Below, in pieces: positions 6,089 through 11,855 of a stretch of 27,640 nucleotides of DNA (positions within the stretch are counted from its first letter, which is position 1; every line of letters begins with the position of its first letter). This DNA is from a virus. The translations under genes and the position numbers were made by a program. A model generated the notes under the pieces. That model searched no databases, was not told the origin of the DNA, and saw only the letters and a list, made by a program, of their open reading frames with translations. Location: IMG/VR virus record IMGVR_UViG_3300048590_000093, positions 1 to 27,640 of that record. One strand, 5' to 3'.

Positions 6089-6216
6089 TGGAAGACCCGG
6101 AAATGGACAAGGCATATCGCCGCCTGATGATCGAGGGCGCGCAGACCATGGCGGCCCTGATTGCCGTGGTGGTGCTGCTGCTGTGGATCGCCGACAACAT
6201 CGTGTGGGTGGGCTGA
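6085..6216 (+). CDS. 43-residue single-span membrane protein
   Basis: A short gene lies in the gap between portal and Bbp19-like genes. It starts at ATG 6085 overlapping the portal stop (ATGA) and ends at TGA 6214-6216. A polar N-terminus (MEDPEMDKAYRRLMIEG) precedes one hydrophobic span at about residues 22-36 (AALIAVVVLLLWIAD). Both its coupling to the portal and the next ATG only two bases after its stop support translation. It has no recognisable family. It might be a minor virion or membrane-active protein, but that is a guess. Confidence 0.55.
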   Translation: MMEDPEMDKAYRRLMIEGAQTMAALIAVVVLLLWIADNIVWVG

Positions 6217-6217
6217 C

Positions 6218-6535
6218 ATGGGAATCAAGGACCAACTGGCGAGGGTGCGACGGCTGCGCGATCTGCGTGGCGCCTATCGGCGCATCTTCCTCGGCCCGGA
6301 CGGCAAGCCGACCGACGACGCCAAGATCGTGCTGGCCGAGCTGCGCTTTTTCTGCCATGGCAACCGGCCGACCTTGAAAACCAACATGAGCGGCATCGAC
6401 GCCCACGCCAGCATCGCCGCGGCGGCCCGCCAGGAAGTGTTTTTCCGCATCACCAAGGCCCTGAACTTGGATGACAGCGACCTCGACCGCATGGAGCGGT
6501 TGGCTTACCAGTCCAACAACCAAGGAGACGATTGA
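6218..6535 (+). CDS. Bbp19-like phage protein
   Basis: The protein has 105 residues, starting MGIKDQLARVRRLRDLRGAYRRIF. The segment GPDGKPTDDAKIVLAELRFFC followed by AARQEVFFRITKAL resembles the Bbp19 family, small proteins found between portal and scaffold genes in BPP-1-like podophages and many prophages. The biochemical function is unknown; position suggests a head-assembly helper. ATG 6218 is two bases after the previous stop. The family call is from memory of the pattern. Confidence 0.7.
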   Translation: MGIKDQLARVRRLRDLRGAYRRIFLGPDGKPTDDAKIVLAELRFFCHGNRPTLKTNMSGIDAHASIAAAARQEVFFRITKALNLDDSDLDRMERLAYQSNNQGDD

Positions 6536-6537
6536 TC

Positions 6538-7371
6538 ATGGCTGATTCTGCTGCAGTACCGACCCCCCCCGCGCCGTCCGGCGAACCCGGCGGCGGCGCC
6601 GCCAACGACTGGCACGCCGGCTTTGACGACGATACCAAGGGATGGCTGGCCGGCATGGGCGTCGACAAGCTGCCCGAGCGCGACGCCCTGGCCAAGGTTA
6701 TCCCGATGTACCGCAACGCCGAGAAAAAGCTCGGCGTGCCGGCCGACCAGCTCCTGCAGCTGCCGAAGGATGGCGATGCCGAGGGCTTCAAGGCCGTCAT
6801 GGCCAAGCTCGGCGCCCCGGAAACCCCGGACGGCTACGGCCTCAAGGTGCCGGAAGGCCAGCCGGACGCCTTCCTCAAGACGGCGACGGGCTGGTTCCAT
6901 GAACTCGGCATTCCGAAGCGCCAGGCCGAAGGCTTGGCCGGCAAGTGGAACGAGTACATGACGACCCAGCAGGCGGCGCGCGAACAGCAGCTCAACGATC
7001 GCGCCGAGCAGGACATCAAGGCGCTGAAGACCGAGCTGGGCGAGGACTACGACAAGAACGTCGAGCTGGCCCGCCGCGTGCGCCGCGCCGCCGGCTTGAG
7101 CGACGATGAGGCGCAGCAGATCGAGGACACCATCGGCCTCGGGCGCGCCATGAAGGTTTTCGCCGAACTCGGCAAGGCCATGGGCGAGCATCGGTTCGCC
7201 GGCAGCGAGCAGGGCGGCCAGACCTTCGGCCTGTCACCGGAGTCGGCGCGCGCCCGCATCACCGACCTGAAGAAGGATTCCGCCTGGATGGCCGCCTACT
7301 TGAGCGGCGATGCGGACAAGAAAGCGGAGTGGACGCGCCTGCACAAGGTGGCGTTTCCCGACCAGCAGTAA
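6538..7371 (+). CDS. scaffolding protein
   Basis: The protein has 277 residues, is acidic and largely helical, and is encoded directly upstream of the capsid gene, the usual place for a podoviral scaffold. A Pro/Gly/Ala-rich N-terminus (to about residue 25) is followed by a WLAGMGVDKLPERDALAKVIPMYRNAEKKLG segment, a 'PETPDGYGLKVPEG' motif common in phage scaffold-like proteins, a long central helix (about 140-180) and a charged C-terminus suited to capsid binding. It should direct prohead assembly and then leave the particle. I choose ATG 6538; a TTG at 6532 is closer to the AAGGAG (6522-6527) and is a possible alternative. Confidence 0.8.
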   Translation: MADSAAVPTPPAPSGEPGGGAANDWHAGFDDDTKGWLAGMGVDKLPERDALAKVIPMYRNAEKKLGVPADQLLQLPKDGDAEGFKAVMAKLGAPETPDGYGLKVPEGQPDAFLKTATGWFHELGIPKRQAEGLAGKWNEYMTTQQAAREQQLNDRAEQDIKALKTELGEDYDKNVELARRVRRAAGLSDDEAQQIEDTIGLGRAMKVFAELGKAMGEHRFAGSEQGGQTFGLSPESARARITDLKKDSAWMAAYLSGDADKKAEWTRLHKVAFPDQQ

Positions 7372-7381
7372 CGAGGACATG

Positions 7382-7451
7382 CCGGGGAGCGGCGCGAGCC
7401 GTCCGGTGACACCCTGAAAGCAAGGGCGTCGGGCCGCAGCGATATTGCGGC
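7382..7451 (+). promoter_or_regulatory. structured 5' leader of the capsid gene
   Basis: Two hairpins lie in the 150-bp gap between scaffold and capsid, the largest gap in the late region. CGGC (7390-7393) and GCCG (7398-7401) enclose a GCGA loop of the GNRA type. GCCGCA (7433-7438) and TGCGGC (7446-7451) form a perfect 6-bp stem with a 7-nt loop. No U-tract follows either, and I see no clear sigma70 promoter. They may be RNA-stability or processing elements; individually such short GC stems are weak evidence. Confidence 0.35.
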
Positions 7452-7476
7452 AAGAAGTGGTTCCGGGTTGCCGGGG

Positions 7477-7517
7477 AGGCCCTTCGAAAAGTGATTTCTC
7501 AACTTTTTGGAGGGCTT
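7477..7517 (+). promoter_or_regulatory. hairpin sequestering the capsid ribosome-binding site
   Basis: Bases 7477-7492 pair without interruption with 7502-7517, giving 16 bp including three G-U pairs, around a 9-nt loop (7493-7501). The core arms are CCCTTCGAAAAGT (7480-7492) and ACTTTTTGGAGGG (7502-7514). The capsid SD, GGAGGG at 7509-7514, is entirely inside the 3' arm, 7 nt before ATG 7522. This is not a terminator, because the T run is inside the stem. It could delay or tune capsid translation, respond to a protein or ribosome passage, or be an RNase III site. Confidence 0.65.
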
Positions 7518-7521
7518 ATTC

Positions 7522-8361
7522 ATGAGCACCCAGATCACGACCGCCATGGTCGAGCAGTACAAATCGAACGTCCTGATGCTGGCACAGCAGAAGGGATCCA
7601 AGCTCCGCGAAACCGTTCGCGCCGAGCAAGTCACCGGCAAGAATGCCTATTTCGAGCGTATCGGCGCCGTCGATATGGTCGATGCGACCTCTCGCCATGA
7701 CGACACCCCGCAGATCGACACCCCGCACAGCCGGCGTCGCGTCTCGTTGGTCACGTCGCGTTTCGCCGACCTGATCGACAACGCCGACAAGGTGCGCACC
7801 CTGATTGACCCGACTTCGCCCTACGCCATGAACGCGGCCTGGGCGGCCGGGCGCAAGATGGATGCAGTGATCATCGCGGCGATGGCCGGCAATGCCTATT
7901 CCGGCGAGGCGGGCGCGACCACCGTCGCGCTGCCGTCCGCGCAGAAGGTGGCGGCGGCCTCCGCCGGCCTCACCGTGGCCAAGCTTCGCAGCGCCCGCGA
8001 GATCCTGCTGGCGGCCGACGTCGACCCGGAGAACATCACCTGCGCCATCAACCCGGCCGGCCTGACCGACCTGTTGAGCGCGACGGAGATCACCTCCAGC
8101 GACTACAACAGCGTCAAGGCGCTGGTGCAGGGCCAGATCGACACCTTCCTCGGCTTCAAGTTCCGCGTCAGCACGCAAGTCACCGCGCTGAAAGCCTACG
8201 TCTACGCCAAGAACTCGGTGGTGCTCGCCATCGGTTCCGAGCCGAACGTGCGCATCAGCGAGCGCGCCGACAAGAACTACTCGACCCAGGTGTTCGTCGA
8301 GATGGACATCGGTGCGACCCGCGTCGAAGACGAGGGCGTCGTCGAACTCGCCTACGTCTAA
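7522..8361 (+). CDS. major capsid protein
   Basis: This 279-residue protein is encoded right after the scaffold and before the cement gene, matching the capsid position and approximate length in BPP-1-like podophages. Recognisable stretches are KLRETVRAEQVTGKNAYFERIG near the N-terminus, the 'TPHSRRRVSLVTSRFADLID' block, LIDPTSPYAMNAAWAAGRKMDAVI, and a C-terminal GATRVEDEGVVEL, all typical of this HK97-fold capsid group. It has no cleavable delta domain visible, consistent with a separate scaffold. ATG 7522 is chosen over TTG 7507 because the SD GGAGGG (7509-7514) lies between them. Its translation start is masked by the hairpin just upstream. Confidence 0.87.
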   Translation: MSTQITTAMVEQYKSNVLMLAQQKGSKLRETVRAEQVTGKNAYFERIGAVDMVDATSRHDDTPQIDTPHSRRRVSLVTSRFADLIDNADKVRTLIDPTSPYAMNAAWAAGRKMDAVIIAAMAGNAYSGEAGATTVALPSAQKVAAASAGLTVAKLRSAREILLAADVDPENITCAINPAGLTDLLSATEITSSDYNSVKALVQGQIDTFLGFKFRVSTQVTALKAYVYAKNSVVLAIGSEPNVRISERADKNYSTQVFVEMDIGATRVEDEGVVELAYV

Positions 8362-8389
8362 CCCTCACCCATAGAAAGGAGTCAATGAC

Positions 8390-8896
8390 ATGGGTACCGC
8401 AAACACCAAGTGCAACAACGTCACCAACCTCAACGCCACGCCGCGGGTGATGAACCCCACGTATCTGATGGGGGGCATCCTCAAGGAGCAGGTTGGCACC
8501 GTGGAGATCGCCGCGGCGGACGACAACAACAGCGTCTACCGCGTCGGCCGCGTGCATTCGTCCTGGCGGATCAGCGACATCGTCCGCTATAACGATGCCA
8601 TCACCTCGGGCGCCGACTTCGATGTCGGCCTGTACGACACCGCCGAGAATGGCGGCGCCGTCGTCAACATCAACTGCTTTGCCGATGCCGTATCCCTGGT
8701 GTCCGCGTCCGTGACCGGCACCAAGGATCTCTACGAGGCCGGCAGCGATGTCGGCGTCGAGGACATCGAGCAGCGGGTGTGGGAGATGGCCGGCCTCACC
8801 GAAGATCCAGGCAAGTTCATGGACGTCTGCTACACCGGCGTCACCGTGGGCTCGGGCGCCGGCACGCTGTCGGTGAAGATCCGGTACGTCGAGTGA
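8390..8896 (+). CDS. capsid cement/decoration protein, Bbp16-like
   Basis: The protein has 168 residues and follows the capsid gene after 28 bases. It is beta-rich, with segments such as VYRVGRVHSSWRISDIVRYND, SGADFDVGLYDTAENGGAVV and a C-terminal DVCYTGVTVGSGAGTLSVKIRY, in keeping with a jelly-roll fold. In BPP-1 the cement protein Bbp16 is encoded next to the capsid gene and stabilises the shell at two-fold positions; this gene matches in place, size class and character. ATG 8390 is 8 nt after AAAGGAG; an out-of-frame ATG at 8385 gives only a short dead-end ORF. The stop overlaps the next start as TGATG. Confidence 0.7.
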   Translation: MGTANTKCNNVTNLNATPRVMNPTYLMGGILKEQVGTVEIAAADDNNSVYRVGRVHSSWRISDIVRYNDAITSGADFDVGLYDTAENGGAVVNINCFADAVSLVSASVTGTKDLYEAGSDVGVEDIEQRVWEMAGLTEDPGKFMDVCYTGVTVGSGAGTLSVKIRYVE

Positions 8897-9501
8897 TGAC
8901 GGAAGTCCACGCTCTGTGGAACGCCCTGGGCGGGCAGGGGGAAATCCCCTCCCGCGCAGGGCGGTTTTCCGGCCCGCTGCTTGTCCTGGGCGGCGGTCGT
9001 TCCGTGTGGGACGACTACGCCAAGGTCAGGCCGTGGAAAGGCGAGATCATGGCGGTGAATGACATCGGCGCGCACCTGCACGACCGTATCCGCCATTGGG
9101 TGACGCTGCATCCCGAGTACCTGCCCGGCTGGCGCACCTACCGCGAGAAGCACAACTACGGCGACCGCGTGCCGCCGATGTGCCATTCGCACAAGGTCCG
9201 GGAAGGCGTCGATGTCGCCTGGGCGCTGTCGGCCGTCGGCGGCACCTCCGGCCTGTTCGCCGTCAAGGTCGGCCTGCTGCTCGGCTACGACGAGATCGTG
9301 CTGGCCGGCGTGCCGATGACCGGCGACGGCCATTACTTCGACCCGCCCTGGTACCGCACCGAGTTTGCCGATCGCGCCAACGAAATGGAGTGGCGCAGCG
9401 CCATCCGCAACCTCTTCAAGGGCCGCGTCACCTCCCTTTCCGGCAAGACGGCCGAATGGATCGGCGCCGCGCGCCTTGAACTGGTGAATTGCCAGCCATG
9501 A
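8896..9501 (+). CDS. Rossmann-like protein, first gene of the sugar-modification cassette
   Basis: The protein has 201 residues, with ATG 8896 in a TGATG overlap with the cement gene. LLVLGGGRSVWDDYAKV (about residues 25-45) is a nucleotide-binding-type glycine loop, followed by a VNDIGAHLHDRIRHWVTLHPEYL block. A GGTSGLFAVKVGLLLGYDEIVLAGVPM segment resembles the DUF115-type proteins seen in glycan loci. It may bind a nucleotide or nucleotide-sugar and act with the glycosyltransferases downstream. The stop overlaps the methyltransferase start as ATGA. The precise function is not known to me. Confidence 0.55.
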   Translation: MTEVHALWNALGGQGEIPSRAGRFSGPLLVLGGGRSVWDDYAKVRPWKGEIMAVNDIGAHLHDRIRHWVTLHPEYLPGWRTYREKHNYGDRVPPMCHSHKVREGVDVAWALSAVGGTSGLFAVKVGLLLGYDEIVLAGVPMTGDGHYFDPPWYRTEFADRANEMEWRSAIRNLFKGRVTSLSGKTAEWIGAARLELVNCQP

Positions 9502-9956
9502 ACATCGAGCCGACCGCCACGCACCTGCCCGTCTTCGAAGCGCTGTTCCGCGAGCAGCGCATTGTCGACGTGCTGGAATTCGGCTGCGGACTGTTCAGCA
9601 CCAAGAAGTTCCACGACATGGGCTGTCGCGTCACCAGCATCGAGATGCAGCATCGTGAATGGGCCGAGAACATCCAGCAGGCGCTGCCGGCCGTCGATGT
9701 GCGCCTCGCCCTGGGGGCGCATGCCTGGCGCGAACTGGCGGCGGGCCTGAAGCCGCGCTATGACCTGATCTTCGTCGACGGTCACGGCGATTCCCGCCCT
9801 GACTGCCTGATGTGGGCGAAGGAGCGCGCCGATCTGATCGTCGCCCATGACACCGAGCATCCCTATTACAAATGGGAGCGCGCCGACATGAGCGGCTTCT
9901 CGGTCGAGGTGTTCAAGGGGCTGCGCCCGTGGACCACCGTCTGGAGGCGGGCTTGA
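9498..9956 (+). CDS. class I SAM-dependent methyltransferase-like protein
   Basis: The protein has 152 residues. Motif I is VLEFGCGLFST at about 25-35, followed by an acidic residue at the end of strand 2 (VTSIEMQ, E49) and a motif-IV-like DLIFVDGH at 89-96. These are the SAM-binding parts of a small Rossmann methyltransferase. A late HDTEHPYY segment may contact the substrate. In this cassette it could methylate a sugar or the modified virion protein. It is shorter than most free-standing methyltransferases, so it is a compact or minimal version. The start is ATG 9498 (ATGA overlap); the stop overlaps the next gene's TTG. Confidence 0.72.
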   Translation: MNIEPTATHLPVFEALFREQRIVDVLEFGCGLFSTKKFHDMGCRVTSIEMQHREWAENIQQALPAVDVRLALGAHAWRELAAGLKPRYDLIFVDGHGDSRPDCLMWAKERADLIVAHDTEHPYYKWERADMSGFSVEVFKGLRPWTTVWRRA

Positions 9957-10630
9957 TCAGCCTGATCCTACCCTATTGGGACCGGCAGGCCGCCGCCGAT
10001 CGGGCGCTGGCGACGCTGGCCGAGCATTACGCCAGCCTTGACCTGGAGGTGATCGTCGTCGATGACGGCAACCGCGAGCCGTTCCGCATCCCGGCCGACT
10101 CCCCGCTCGATCTGCACGTGGTTCGCCTGCCGCGCAAGGAGCAGCCGACGCCGCAGTCGCGCGCCTGGAATGCCGGCGTCAAGGCATCCACCGGCGACAT
10201 TCTCGCCCTGTCCTGCGTCGAGGTGCTGCACCCGGCGCCGGTGCTGGAGGAACTGGCCGCGCAGCTCGCCGCGCTGGGGCCTTATGGCTATGTGCTGGCC
10301 GCCGCGTGGTGCCAGGAGCGGCGCGAATGGCACTGCAAGAGCGACGTGCGCAGCTGGGACGGCTTCCCGCCGGGGTATGCCGGCACCTTCCTTGCTGTGC
10401 TGAACCGGGAGCTGTTCGCGCGGGCCGGCGGCTTCGACGAGGATTACATGGCCGGCGCCGGCTACGAGGACCGCGATTTCGTCTGTCGCCTGCTGGCGGC
10501 CGGTGCGCGCTTCATGGTGCGCGATGACCTGGTGGTGCATCACCCGAAGACCGGCGCGACCATCAAGTGGCCGGCCGAAGGCTTCGCCCGCAACGAGAAG
10601 TTGTTCAAAAGAAAATGGCCGAACCACTGA
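9953..10630 (+). CDS. family 2-like glycosyltransferase
   Basis: The protein has 225 residues. I use TTG 9953, which overlaps the previous stop as TTGA and has GGAGG (9943-9947) 5 nt upstream. The N-terminal ISLILPYWDRQ and EVIVVDDGN (about 32-40) are the GT-A nucleotide-binding strands. GGFDEDYMAGAGYEDRDF at 159-176 is the acceptor-side motif of GT2/GT7-C type enzymes. Where the metal-binding DxD is expected, after 'TGDILAL', the sequence reads SCVEV, so the canonical motif is absent. It may be metal-independent, use E instead, or be impaired. It should transfer a sugar onto an unknown acceptor. Confidence 0.8.
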   Translation: MISLILPYWDRQAAADRALATLAEHYASLDLEVIVVDDGNREPFRIPADSPLDLHVVRLPRKEQPTPQSRAWNAGVKASTGDILALSCVEVLHPAPVLEELAAQLAALGPYGYVLAAAWCQERREWHCKSDVRSWDGFPPGYAGTFLAVLNRELFARAGGFDEDYMAGAGYEDRDFVCRLLAAGARFMVRDDLVVHHPKTGATIKWPAEGFARNEKLFKRKWPNH

Positions 10631-11259
10631 GCGTTGCCGTCGTGCAGACCGGCAATTATCTCGGTCACGGCGCCGAGTATGTGCACAAGCTGCGCCGCGC
10701 CCTGCGCCGCCACCTGACCGCGCCGCACGAGTTCTACGTCGTCACGGACGACGCCGCCAGCCTCTATCGCGGCATGAAGGTCAAGCCGTCCTCATTGCCC
10801 GGCTGGTGGGAAAAGCTGCGCCTGTTCAAACCCGGCATGTTCCCCGAAGGGCGCGTGCTGTTCCTCGACCTCGACACCTTCATCGTCGGCAACATCGACG
10901 ACATCGCCGCCTATGACGGCCCGTTCGCCACGTTGCGCGACTTCTGGCGCAAGGACGGCCTGGGGCCGGCCGTCATGCTCTGGCGCACCGACGCCGCGCT
11001 GGGCATCTGGGAAGAATTCGTCTCCGAGGGCATGAGGATGACGCACCCGCAGGGCGACCAAGGCTTCCTGGAAAACCTCGACCAGGGACGGTTCCGCCGC
11101 CGCATCGACCTCCTGCAAGACCTTTTCCCCGGCCGCTTCGTTTCCTACAAGACGCATTGCGCCAACGGCGTGCCGGAAGGGGCGAGCGTCGTCTGTTTCC
11201 ACGGCAAGCCGCGCCCGCATGAGGCGGGCGGCTGGGCCTCGGAGGTGTGGCATGGCTAA
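10615..11259 (+). CDS. family 8-like glycosyltransferase
   Basis: The protein has 214 residues, from ATG 10615, overlapping the end of the preceding gene by 16 bases. The N-terminus VAVVQTGNYLG followed by HEFYVVTDD is a GT-A fold start. RVLFLDLDTFIVGNI at about 80-94 contains the DLD metal and nucleotide-sugar motif (85-87). A downstream HPQGDQGFLENL and a C-terminal VVCFHGKPRPHE, with the His-x-Gly-x-Pro seen in GT8-type enzymes, complete the active-site pattern. It shares an operon with the methyltransferase and the first glycosyltransferase, so the three probably act on one product. Its stop overlaps the tail adaptor start. Confidence 0.8.
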   Translation: MAEPLSVAVVQTGNYLGHGAEYVHKLRRALRRHLTAPHEFYVVTDDAASLYRGMKVKPSSLPGWWEKLRLFKPGMFPEGRVLFLDLDTFIVGNIDDIAAYDGPFATLRDFWRKDGLGPAVMLWRTDAALGIWEEFVSEGMRMTHPQGDQGFLENLDQGRFRRRIDLLQDLFPGRFVSYKTHCANGVPEGASVVCFHGKPRPHEAGGWASEVWHG

Positions 11260-11854
11260 TCAGGTCCAGATCGTCAATTCCGCCCTAACCAAGCTCGGCG
11301 CCACGCGCATCACGGCGCTGACGGACAACACCAAATCGGCGCGCGAGATGAACGCCATCTACGAGCTGCGCCGCGACGCCTGCCTGCGCGCCCACAACTG
11401 GAATTTCGCCATCGAGCGCACCAGCCTGTCGGCGCTGTCGGAGGCGCCGAGCTGGGGCTACTCGGTCGCCTACCAGCTGCCGACCGACTGCCTGCGCGTG
11501 GTGCAGGTGAACGACATCTGGGTGATTCCGGGCAGTTCCGACTTCATCGGCGGCCCGGACGAGGAGCCGTTCAAGATCGAGGGGCGGAAGATCGTCACCG
11601 ACTGGAGCGCGCCGCTCAAGCTCCGCTACATCAAGCGCGTGACGGATGCCTCGCAATACGACGCCACCTTCGTCGAATTCTTCGCCGCCGACCTGGCCTA
11701 TCAGGCATGCGAGACGCTGACGCAATCCAACACCAAGAAGGAGCAGCTCAAGGGCGACCTGAAAACCGCCTTGCTGGAGGCCGTCCGCGCCAACGCCATC
11801 GAGCTGCCGCCGCAGCCCATTCCCGACGATTCCTGGATGGCGGCGAGGTTCTGA
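11252..11854 (+). CDS. tail adaptor, tail tubular protein A-like (T7 gp11 type)
   Basis: The protein has 200 residues and starts at ATG 11252, 6 nt after GGAGG and inside the previous gene's last codons. The N-terminus VQIVNSALTKLGATRITAL and the following NAIYELRRDACLRAHNWNFA are highly characteristic of the podoviral tail tube adaptor family. It should form the ring that joins portal to nozzle. The segment YQLPTDCLRVVQV and the helical C-terminus (FFAADLAYQACETL) also fit. Its place directly before the nozzle gene matches the order in T7-like and BPP-1-like phages. Confidence 0.88.
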   Translation: MANQVQIVNSALTKLGATRITALTDNTKSAREMNAIYELRRDACLRAHNWNFAIERTSLSALSEAPSWGYSVAYQLPTDCLRVVQVNDIWVIPGSSDFIGGPDEEPFKIEGRKIVTDWSAPLKLRYIKRVTDASQYDATFVEFFAADLAYQACETLTQSNTKKEQLKGDLKTALLEAVRANAIELPPQPIPDDSWMAARF

Positions 11855-11855
11855 C

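Noticed and set aside
4334-6523. 729-codon open frame on the minus strand
   Set aside because: It lies wholly antisense to the portal gene and its neighbours, has low-complexity His/Leu/Gly/Gln-rich content, and is explained by GC-rich third-position bias.
7480-7514. Intrinsic terminator before the capsid gene
   Set aside because: The T run lies within the stem rather than after it, and the 3' arm contains the SD, so it is better read as a translation-control hairpin.
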